DNA from: Opeltia flavorubescens
Lineage: Eukaryota; Ascomycota; Lecanoromycetes; Teloschistales; Teloschistaceae
DNA length: 64,000 bases
Assembly (NCBI GenBank): GCA_000442125.1
Contig: KE546978.1
Span: 1,267,098-1,331,097, forward strand
Direction: 5' to 3'
Position numbers and translations under genes: made by a program. Under the pieces are notes generated by a model. It worked only from the letters and a program-made list of their open reading frames with translations, was not told the origin of the DNA and made no database searches. Positions 45,050 to 55,166 of this stretch are shown here, piece after piece (the stretch's first letter is position 1; each line of letters begins with the position of its first letter).

Positions 45050-45305
45050 TAATTATAGCAATCTAATACTATAAAAAAAAAAGGTAATTATAGTAATCTA
45101 ATACTATAAAAAAAAAAAAAAAGTAATTATAGCAATCCAATACTATAAAAAAAAAAAAAAAATAATTATAGTAATCTAATACTATAAAAAAAAAGAAAGA
45201 TAATTATAGTAATTTAATATTATAAAAAAAAAAAAAAAATTATAATAATCTAATATTATAAAAAAAAAAGGAAAGTAATTATAATAATCTAATACTATAA
45301 AACGG
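45050..45305 (+). repeat. About 40-bp poly-A-spaced minisatellite, seven or more units
   Basis: Seven units consist of TAATTATAGYAATCTAATACTATA or close variants followed by a run of 8-16 A, sometimes interrupted by GG or GAAAG. Unit length varies (about 36-43 bp) with the A run. A last partial unit, GTAGTTATAGCAGGCTATC near 45,311, runs into the GC-richer island that follows and shows how a less mutated unit may have looked. The array is not a multiple of three and looks non-coding. Confidence 0.85.
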
Positions 45306-45415
45306 GACGGTAGTTATAGCAGGCTATCGATCCTAGAATATATCTACTAGTAGCTAGTAGGGCTGATTTCCGGCCGAATTCGATAAGGTTATAGGGAAAC
45401 GAATTTTTAATAGCT
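45301..45415. other. Less-degraded GC island beside the minisatellite
   Basis: About 115 bp with clearly more G and C than its surroundings, including CGGGACGG, GGGCTGATTTCCGGCCG and GTTATAGGGAAACG. It holds a perfect 10-bp palindrome CTACTAGTAG at 45,344-45,353 followed at once by CTAGTAG. It could be a younger insertion, a short sequence below the length that RIP recognises, or unique DNA between repeats. No gene is visible. Confidence 0.5.
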
Positions 45416-48400
45416 AATTATACTATTAATTTTTATTTAAATTATTTAATTATTACGCTATTAAAATATATTTATTTAAAACTTTAGATTAAACTATTAT
45501 AAGCGTTATTATATATAAAACTAGTAAAGTTATAATTATTATAATATTTAGTCGTTTTAATAGTTAATAGTATTAATTTAAAAAAAGTTTATAATTATTT
45601 AATATTTATTAGTTATTAATTTAATAATTAAAATTCTATTCTTTTTTAATTATATTTTAATTATAAATATATATTTTATAATTCTATTTTTATTTTATTT
45701 AAATTATATTTTATTAATTATTATCGCGTTTAAAGTCTAAACCTAATAATAATAGTTACTAATTATTATAAATAGTATTTTTAATAAGTACTAGATAAAA
45801 GGCTAATATAAAAATATTAGATTTAGTTTTAAAAATCGCTATTTTATTAATAAAATACTATTCTTTAGTTATTTATTATTATATATATAACTAGTATATT
45901 CGGTTTATCTCCTTTTTACTAGAATTATTATCTATTTCTAGCTTATTATAATATTTTAATTAACCGATTTTTTTTATTACTAGACTGCTTGCTTATAAAT
46001 TAATTTATATAACGAATTCGATTTTATTAAACCTTATTTTATTTTTTTACCTCCCTGTCGATTATTAATTAAAAAAAATAGATTTTTTATTATAAATCTA
46101 TTATCCTATTTTTATATTAAATACTTTATTAAAATTATACTATAATCTTTTTATTATAAATATAAATCTTTAAATTATTAGAATTAGTTATTATTTGATT
46201 TTTTATATAAATAATAATACTATAAATTATAGCTAGCTTTTATTTTTAATATACTCGCTATATTATTATTACGCTATACCCCGATTTCTATTATTTTATT
46301 AAAGGTTTATTATAATTTAAAACTATAAGTTAAATTTTATAATTATTACCGACCCTATTAAATAAATACTTAATTATATAATAACGAATATATCGATTAT
46401 AAGTCCCGATTTAATTATATTATTATTTTATTTATTTTTAAATATATTTTAATAAGATATAATATAATAGGTTCTAACGGCTTTTTTCTATTAAATTAGA
46501 TATTACTGAGAGTTTAAATAATTTTTTTCCTATAGTTTTCGATTTAATAAAACCTATAATTTTATATAAATTATTATCTACTTCTAGTTTATTATATAAA
46601 AAGTTAGACGGTAAGTAGATATATTATTTAAATAAAAATATATAAAGTAAATATAATAGCTATTTTACCTTTATAAAATATTTATAATAGTATTTACTTT
46701 AATTTAAATTTTAGTATTTTTAATAATTCGATTTATTATAAATTAAAGATAATTTAATAATTAAAAAAAAGTTAAAAATATTCGGGAGTTTTTTTATTAA
46801 TTGTTTTATTTAAAGATTTCCCTTTAAAATTAAATAAATAAATTATAAAATATAAAATATTACCGATTGAAATAAACCTTTATAAAAACTTTTAAAAAAA
46901 TTATATATATTATAATAGCTCCGGCGTCTATTCTAAGTTTGTAAATATACTTTTATCGATTATTTATACTAATTCGATTTATCTTTTATTATATTCTAAA
47001 ATAAAAAAATTTTATAAAAAAAAGATTATTTATAAATCTAATTATTTAAAATATATTATTTTAATTAAATAATATTAGCTATAAATTAAAAAGGCCTAAT
47101 ATAAAAAAAGGTTAAATAAAATAATTATATAATAAATATTTTATATTTATATTAATACTTAAAAAAGAATTTATTTTTAATATATTTAATTATTATTTTT
47201 TTTTATTTACTAAAAAAGAAAATACTATATTTTAAATCTTTAAATAAATTAAAGTGTTTTTTTTTAGTTTTTTCTTTTTACTATTAATTAATTACTTATT
47301 ATATAACGTTTTTATTTATATATTTTTAGTAATTCGGCTTATATATACTTTAAATAAACTTTTTTTAACCTATTTTTAATATAATATTAGTATAATAAAT
47401 TTTAGATTTTATTAAATATAATTATATCGCGAGGTCTATAATACTACTATTCGATTATATTATTTTTATTTTTTTAAGCCTTTATAAAAATACGCGTATA
47501 TATTATATAATTCTTCCCTTTTTTATTTTATTTAATATTTATTATCTTTTTTTTTATTAAAGAGTTAATCTTAAGTATATAATAATTAAAAATCGGATTT
47601 TCTATATTAATAGCTATTATAGTTTATTATATTTAATTTTATTTATTTAATAAACGATATTTTAATTAATTTATAAAGTCGGCGGAAGTTTAAAAATATA
47701 GTAAAAAGTTTAATAAATAAGTAAACCTCGATATTAAAATAATAATTAAAAGTAGAATAAAACTATAATAAATTAAAATTTTATAATTTTTATTATTTTA
47801 TAAAGCTAGTTTAATCTAGAATATAATTATTATATAAAAATAAGTACTAATTTACTAGAGTTTAATTATAAATAATAATAGTTTAATTAATTTACTAAAT
47901 ATTTAATTCTAAAATAGCCGCTTAATTAAATAAATAGTAGATAATTAGATAAATCGGTAGGGCCTTATTTTAATATAATATAATAGAGGTAAAATTAGAA
48001 GAAATAAATATTATTTATAGCTTATAAAATACGACCGTTCTAATTATTCTAATCTCTATAATAATATTACGATTATATAATTAAACGTTTATTAATAGTT
48101 TAATTATAGTTTTTTCTAATATTCTAATAATATAATAAAGAATAGTCCCTACTAGAAGATTATATATAAAAGTAGGTAGTAGTCGGTATTATAACTACTA
48201 TATTTTTATTTATATTTTTAAAATATAGATTTTTTTTTATTTTATCTTTTTTTATTAATTTAAAAAAACTGTAATATTTAATTTTACCGCTTTATTTATT
48301 ATAATTTTAGATATATATTTTATTTTTTTCCGTTATATTACGTTATATTTATATTTCTAGTTAAAATTTATTATCTTTATTTATTTATATTTATATAATT

Positions 48401-48942
48401 TTTTTAGAAAATATTTTCTTTTTTAAATTAGTTATAAATATTATAAATTTATAGCTCTCTTTAAATCTAAAATCGTATTTTTATATCGATAATATTTTAA
48501 AAATAATTTAATAAATTTCTTGAATAGAATAAGCCTTTTATATTCTTAAGTTTAATATAATCTATTTTAATAAAAATAAAGTAATTAGATTCTTTTTAAT
48601 ATATTTAATTGTATTTTAGTATAATTATTTTTAGGTTTAGTAAAAAGAAAAAAATAAAAAATTTTTATTTTATACGAAATTACTATTAATAGTAATAATT
48701 TTAATTTACCGCGTTTTTTTAACCGTAATATTATAACTAAAATAAAACAGCGCTGCCTAATATAAAAGCCTCTTTTATTAAAATCTATCTAGTAGGTTTT
48801 GTACCGATATCTAAAATAGTATATTATTTATACTTTATATTAGTAATAACTTTAAATTTTAAGAATAATATAAAAATTATAATCTAGATAATAAATATCG
48901 TTAATAATAAAACGTTAAATAAACGCTTTAATATTTATTAAT

Positions 48943-49011
48943 TGTAATATTTTCGCGGATAATTCTTTTAATAGTAGTATTTATATTATAAATACCTATA
49001 ATAATATCGAT
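48943..49011 (+). repeat. Short shared segment, second copy
   Basis: Partner of 38,831-38,899 in the same orientation, about 10.1 kb further on. Differences are mostly transitions. Together with the first copy it shows that one repeat family recurs in the right half of the block. Confidence 0.6.
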
Positions 49012-51379
49012 TTTAGCGTCGATTTTATTAGAATTTAAAGGTATTATTTAAATATTATAATATTTATAGGCCGGATTCTATTTAATTTATACGAATAATA
49101 AAGCGATAATTTTTAAATAAAAAAAAAAGGTTTAGTAATAATTAGTTCTTTAAATAAATTCTATTTCCTTTTTTTTATCGGGTTAACTATATAATTTTTT
49201 ATTTAAAATTAATAGCTTCTATTATAAATATTAAAGCCTAGTAAAAGCATTAATAATTATTAATATTTCCGTATAATTTTTAATAGTTATAATAATAGAG
49301 GATAAAAATAGGTATAATTAGAATACGGATCGCTAGTTTATATATTTAAAAGGGGTAATACCGATTTATTTAGAATAATAGACGTATTATAACTAGATTA
49401 CTAATATTTATTTAAATCTTTAAATATTATAATTTTTTTAAAATATACGATAATAGTTAAATAAAGTAAATATATATTTTTATCTATTATAACTAATATA
49501 ATTAAATAATAATATTATATTATAATTAAATAAATATCTACGGAAATCTATTAAATAAAATATATCGTAGTATTTAAATATACGTTAGTATTTAATTAAT
49601 AATTTAACGATATCGGTATTATAAATATAATAGATATAAATAAAATTATAATTTAATAAATTATTATTTATATTTATTAAACTAAAGATAGATATAAATA
49701 TAATAGTTCACGATATATAAAAAACACTCGAAAAATAGTTACTATCTATTATTTATATAATAAATATCTCGTATATAATTAATTATAGAAATAAAATATA
49801 GAGTTTATAAATTATATCTAGTAAAAATAAAATTAAAATATATAATTTATTTAATTTATAGTATTATATATAATAAATTACTATTAGTTTTTAAAAATAT
49901 ATAATATAATATACGGATAAAAGAAGGGTTTTATAAATTTATTAATANTAGTTTTTTATATTTTTATAGACTTTTAATAAGAATCTAAAAAATTCTAAAT
50001 TACTAATAGATTTTAAAATAACTCCAGTACGGCCTTTATAGATAAAAGCGTAAAATTTGCTATTATAGCGCTATACTAGTATAAAACGAGCTCGGCGCCG
50101 TTTTACAATTTTCTAATATTTAAATAAATATAAAAACGAATTTATATTATATTTTTATAGTTTAATAATAAAATATTTATATAAAAATCCGGAATATTCG
50201 AATTTATATTTTAATAAAAGTATTTATATTAAATATTATTTAAAAAAATTTAAATAATATTTAAATTAATATAAAAATCTTTTTTTTTATTTAAAATTTT
50301 ATCGATATTATTATTATTAATAGAATTATTATTATCTATATAAATAAATAGCGAATAATAAAAAATAAATATTATATTTAATTTAAAGATAATAAATTTA
50401 TTTAAATTTATAACTATTATTAAAATAATTATATAAAAATAAATAAATTAATAAAAGAGATTAAATTATTAATAAATATTTAAACGTTTAATTTATTTTA
50501 AAATACGCGAAAAATTTATTAATTTTATCTATTTTAATAATACTAGCTATATTAATTTTAATATATTTTTTTTTATAGTAATTTCGCTATTATATTTTTT
50601 ATAGTATATAACTACTATATAATTATATATATATATTATACCGAAATTAATTAATATAGTTTTTTTTAATTTTTAATATATATTATAATTATTTATTCTA
50701 TTAAATCTATTATTCTATTAATCTATATTATAATTTAATATTTATCTATATTTTTTAATTTAATTTAAAGCTATTAAACTAGTTTTATTAATATATTTAA
50801 ATATTTTTTAATTCTAGTATCTCTAGCGGTTTAAACCTTTATTTATTTATTAAAAAATTTTTTCTATTAGCTTCGTTTAAATTATTAAAGAATATAAAAG
50901 TTTTATTTTTTTATTAAAAAAAAAAGCGATTGTTATCGAATATAATAAAAAGTAATCGTTTAAAAAAAATATACTAGCTATATAATTAAAGCTTTAAGAA
51001 TCGATAATTATAATAATAAAAAAATTAAAATTTAAAAAATTATAGAATTCTAGTTTAGAGTAAAAGATTAGTAGAAATATTTTATTAGCGATTTTATTTA
51101 TAGCGGTATAATAATAAAAAGTAGTATTATATTTTTATCTAATAGTTCTATTATTTTAAAATATTACTATTTTATATCGATAAACTTCTAGCTAGCCTTT
51201 TTAATAATAGCCTAGATATAGTTATACAATAACGAGTTTTAGGTAAATTTTTTACCCTATATTAAAAGAACGATCTTCGTGTTATTTAGAAAGCTAGCGG
51301 TTAAAAAACCAGGTTTTATTAATATAATAATAGCGTATATAATAGCTAACCTATTAATAGATAATAGCTTTTTTTTTAT

Positions 51380-52800
51380 TCTATATCCCGTTAAAAAAAA
51401 ACTTAAATATTTTTACTATAATTTAAATATAAACTTTTTTAGATAATATTTAATTCTAGTTTATTATATATATTTATAATTAAAAAAATATAAAATAAAA
51501 ATAAATTAAAATAGAATTATATTAGAATATTATAATTACTAAACTATAAAAATTAATTAATTAAAGTCTAAAAATAAAAATATATATATTATATAAAATT
51601 ATAAACAACTTCTAATCGAAATAAAAACTATTATTAATAGAAATTCGATAAATATTAAATAGAATTTCGATAAATATTAAATAGAATTTTAAAAGATATT
51701 ATTAGATAGAATTTTAATAGATATTAGCTAAGATTTCGTTAGATATTAAATAGAATTTCGAAATAGTTTCTATTAATTATTTAAAAGTTTAAAAATAAAT
51801 TTAATATTATATATAATTAAAAATAATATTTATTTTAAAATAAATAATCGATAATATTTCGATAGTTTTTTAATAATATTTCGATAAAATTTAAATAAAA
51901 TTTATTAATTAATTTTTATATTTAATTTTAAAATAAAATTTATATTTTTAATATTAAAAATCGTTAGTATTTTATTAGTAATTTAATAGAATTTCGATAA
52001 TTATAAAATAAAATCGTTAAAAAATATTTTTTTAAAAAAATATCGGGCTTTTTTTATTTAAAAATAATAAATTTTATTTTTTTTTAAATATTAATTTATA
52101 TAATTTATTTATTAATTTAAATATTTATTTATATATAAATATTTAAATTATTTTTTTTTAATTAAATTTTTATTTTTAATATTATAATATTTTTATTTTA
52201 ATTTTTATAATAAATTTTAAATTTTTTATTATAATATTAATAAATTTTTTTTTTATTAAATTAAATAATTTTTTTTTTTAACGGCTTTTACAATAAATAA
52301 TATATTATTTAATTTTAATTTTCCTAATATAAATAATAATAGTTTATTTATAAATTTTATAAAATTTTTTTTATTAAAAATATAAACCGACGAATTTAAT
52401 ATATTTAATAATTTTTTTCTATTATTTAATTTTTTATTTATTTTTTTTTCTTTTTTTTATTTACGCGAGGTTTTTTATATAAAATCAGGCGGTAGTAATA
52501 ATAAAAGCGGTATAATAAATAAACTTTTAAAGTTTAAAAATTTTTAATTTTTTTAGCTTTTTTAACTTCTTTAACTTTTTTAATTTTTTTAATAGTAGTT
52601 TTTTAATTCGATAGTAATAAAATAAAATTTAATTAGTAGAATAATTTATAATTAATATATAAAAAAAAAGTTTAATAAATTTAAAACAATTATTTTTAAT
52701 ATTAAATATAGTAGCTAGATTAAATATTAGCTATATATATATAATAAAAGTAATTAGTATAATTTTATAATTACCGTTTTAAATTAAATAGACTAATTAC
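51380..52800. repeat. Extreme A+T zone before the boundary
   Basis: As in the first 2.3 kb, G and C become very sparse here, apart from a few short remnants near 52,280, 52,460 and 52,490. The zone contains a CTTTTTTAACTTCTTTAACT-like pyrimidine run around 52,556-52,590 built of TTTTTTAA-type units. No gene is visible. Confidence 0.5.
51636..51770 (+). repeat. 24-bp minisatellite, about five to six units
   Basis: Units of the form AGAATTTCGATAAATATTAAAT repeat with a period near 24 bp; the second and third units are nearly identical and later ones vary (AGATATTATTAGATAG, AGATATTAGCTAAG). The array precedes a zone of extreme A+T content that leads to the block boundary. Confidence 0.65.
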
Positions 52801-52880
52801 TAATAAATTTATCAGGTAGGTAGTAAGAATTCTCTAGAAATTACTATATAACTAGCTGGGGTAGAGTAAAGAGCTCTCGG

Positions 52881-53271
52881 TACCAAAAGCGGCAAAGCTT
52901 TATAAAACCGCTAATAGACCTACTTCGCACAAGTCGGTATGGCAAGATTCATACAAGAAAAGTCACCAAATCTAATACAAGAATTACATAATTAGTTCCG
53001 ACAGTCTTCTCAATACTAGAGCTCGAGACATTCGCCAAGATCTTGAGGTAGTCGAGGTACTTATTGCAATGTTTACGTAGCGGTTGCTGCTGTGGTATTC
53101 TCGTGCTAAGCCTGAGCTCTCTATTCACTGTTCTGGTCAGGGACCGAGAGCTCTCGAAACACTTGCAATTAATAGCGGACAGGGCTCATTTGACTACAAC
53201 ATTGCTATGAAGTTACCGATACCCCTCTGAGTCAAATTTCTAGCGCCGCTTCGCCGCAATAGCGGCCGGTC
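52881..53271. other. Intergenic DNA between RIP block and first gene
   Basis: Balanced composition with CpA and TpG restored. It probably contains the 3' untranslated region of the minus-strand gene that ends at 53,272. A perfect 12-bp palindrome CGAGAGCTCTCG lies at 53,145-53,156, and its core GAGCTCTC also occurs at 52,871-52,878 and 53,114-53,121. I see no coding sequence. Confidence 0.6.
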
Positions 53272-54714
53272 TTATGACTGAGGTGTCTCTCCACCAACGA
53301 TGACAAACTGCGGCCCGAATCCCTTCCCACTTTCTGCAGTATAGTACTGCAGCTGCTCTTGCCGACTTAGAAGAACGATATTTTCCGGGTACAGCTTACC
53401 GAGCAACGCCATCCGGACGACAGCACTCCCAGCTGGTATGACATGCACTCTGAAGCCATCTGATTCTGGGGCGGCCGTGACTAAGTTTGGAAGAGACAGG
53501 ACATCCGATGCTTTGTAAAGTCCGCAAGACAGTGGCTGAGAAGGCCTGTCTTCGCTCTTCATCGCCGACGGAGGCACTCGATAAGCATAACTCAGGCCAC
53601 GTGTCACCTGTCCAAGATCGACGGAAAATTGCCTACCATTCTCGGATGTGCCACAGAGCTTAACGGAGCGTATTTGAGAGGATCGTTTCAAGTTGGAGGG
53701 CTTCTCAAGAGACAAAGAGCTGGATACCAGCGCAGAGTCGAGTTGCGATTTCCCAAGTGCAGCCATGATGTTCGTACTCAACCCCAATTCTTCTGGGACC
53801 GGGATTACTTCTCTTGGCACGGAGAAGTAATCTTTATTCTCATAATCGAATAAAAGCTCTTGGTGCTCGGAATCGTCCATGATGGCGGGNATGTATCTTA
53901 GAAGAACAGAAGAACTTCCGGTGAGCAATGACAAGGGCATTACGACACCCCCAACAAATTGAAATCCATACCCTGCGGAGGGAAGATCAGGGGCCGTCAG
54001 TACCTTCGCCACATCTACCAATGTCGTCCTCTTGACTTGTGCTGTCAGAAGCTGCATGAGCAATTTCGGACGTATGTCTTCCATTGGCCGCATCCCTTGC
54101 GCAGCATCTGGACTTACGACTAGCGGAACTTCGTCAAAGTTTTCGAACGGAAGTAAACCGTCACGGAGAAGAATTATCTGGTGAAGCCACTCATTGTAAA
54201 CCTGCATCATGTTGCCGTTACTTCGGGGTCCAATGAGAAGATTGGCAACATCGTGTGTCCAGAGATGGCCCTCACAGCTGCTTCTTATCGTGATTGGCGA
54301 AATCTTTGTATCGAGAGACGATGCGTCGGATGCCCAGCGTACAAGAAGGTTGCTGATTTTCTCCGCCTGACGTGCTATTTCCGTCCGTGCAGAGTCGCCA
54401 GAAAGCTGTGCACCTTCACCAAGAGGGAGCGTGGACTCTCGTCCAGAAGTTGCAAGGCACGAACGGAGCCCATTGATCAGGGTGGCTTGTGAAGAAACGT
54501 GGTCACCCCCAAGCTGAGGGAGGAGAGAGTTGAAGAGTGGGGCTACATTTTCGATCACTTGCTTCGGTTTGTAAGTACCAGGTCGGAAACGCCATGTTGT
54601 GGACTTTTCATTTGCTGTGTATTTGGTTGCATCAACATTCGGAGGATTGATCACACGGCCAAGGGCAAGATTATCAAGTCCTGGGACATGGTAGAGAGGA
54701 GTCGTAGCTGCCAT
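53272..54714 (-). CDS. Unrecognised 480-residue protein, single exon
   Basis: A complete open frame of 480 codons without introns. The start is favoured by the context CACAAATGGC at 54,714 and by the lack of a longer in-frame extension. I do not recognise a family. Visible traits: an N-terminal segment MAATTPLYHVPGLDN with no signal peptide; a helix-rich middle (residues about 110-240) with W, H and charged residues; a Gly/Val/Leu-rich hydrophobic stretch at about 249-272 that could be buried or weakly membrane-associated; and a C-terminus ending in VIVGGETPQS. An ambiguous base at 53,890 leaves residue 275 undetermined. Composition and codon use look normal and show no RIP pattern, although the stop lies only about 390 bp from the RIP block. 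It is divergent from the methyltransferase gene, 452 bp away. Expression and function are unknown. The single long exon and lack of any family match could mean a lineage-specific or acquired gene. Confidence 0.75.
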   Translation of the reverse strand: MAATTPLYHVPGLDNLALGRVINPPNVDATKYTANEKSTTWRFRPGTYKPKQVIENVAPLFNSLLPQLGGDHVSSQATLINGLRSCLATSGRESTLPLGEGAQLSGDSARTEIARQAEKISNLLVRWASDASSLDTKISPITIRSSCEGHLWTHDVANLLIGPRSNGNMMQVYNEWLHQIILLRDGLLPFENFDEVPLVVSPDAAQGMRPMEDIRPKLLMQLLTAQVKRTTLVDVAKVLTAPDLPSAGYGFQFVGGVVMPLSLLTGSSSVLLRYXPAIMDDSEHQELLFDYENKDYFSVPREVIPVPEELGLSTNIMAALGKSQLDSALVSSSLSLEKPSNLKRSSQIRSVKLCGTSENGRQFSVDLGQVTRGLSYAYRVPPSAMKSEDRPSQPLSCGLYKASDVLSLPNLVTAAPESDGFRVHVIPAGSAVVRMALLGKLYPENIVLLSRQEQLQYYTAESGKGFGPQFVIVGGETPQS

Positions 54715-55166
54715 TTGTGATGAATCTTCGAGCCGTCAGGCTCACAAGAGCTATCGCAGATAGTTCGCTGAGAAGAATAACTTACAACGACGCCAGATGA
54801 TAGATCGGCTCAGCATGCGAACTGGACTGAAGTACAGCTCGCTGGCTAGAAACACTGGAATTACTAAAGCTACGAAAATTAGTAATCGGCTTTGTTTGCT
54901 ATCGAGGAAAGACATGCGATCGTCGAGGGAATCCTCGCGCGTTCGTGACTTCTAGGAGGTTATGCAACATGACCACCACCGCCGAAAATCACGTGATGTC
55001 CATGATTCGTCCGACGGCATTGTCTGGATTCACGACGTAACCACGTACTCGGCTTTCTTGACCGGATCTCCATCGAAAGAAGGATGCTAGGCGAAATGTT
55101 CCTGGATTTGAGTCGCTGTTCCCGCGTAGAAATATTAGAGATGGGAAGGACAAGGAAGTTGCCTCC
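54715..55166. promoter_or_regulatory. Divergent promoter region
   Basis: A 452-bp spacer between the start codons of the unrecognised gene (minus) and the methyltransferase gene (plus), expected to hold both promoters. A small inverted repeat CGAGGGAATCCTCG lies near 54,917-54,930. No TATA or CCAAT element stands out, and short open frames here look accidental. Confidence 0.45.

Larger units (their letters stand above)
1..52880. repeat. RIP-degraded, gene-free AT-rich block
   Basis: About 53 kb of roughly 85-95% A+T (by eye) with no credible intact gene. CpA and TpG are rare, whereas CpG, CpC, CpT and GpC remain; this is the footprint of repeat-induced point mutation, which in Pezizomycotina converts CpA to TpA in duplicated DNA. 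Because TpG is lost, ATG and TTG start codons are almost absent, and TAA/TAG are frequent in most frames. The content is inferred to be old transposable elements plus possibly some host duplicates, all too decayed for confident classification by reading. Subregions with visible structure are listed separately. Outside those I see only AT-rich decay, with short GC-richer remnants (for example near 7,780, 16,670, 29,500, 44,000 and 50,090). Two isolated ambiguous bases lie at 36,994 and 49,948. Alternatives such as mitochondrial DNA are unlikely because no mitochondrial genes or tRNAs are visible. Confidence 0.9.

Noticed and set aside
45050-45305. CRISPR array
   Set aside because: The units are tandem without unique spacers; only the A-run length varies, and the host is a fungus.
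1-52880. Mitochondrial origin of the AT-rich DNA
   Set aside because: Composition is similar to fungal mtDNA, but no mitochondrial genes or tRNAs are visible, CpA/TpG depletion is specific to RIP, and the block joins nuclear genes directly.
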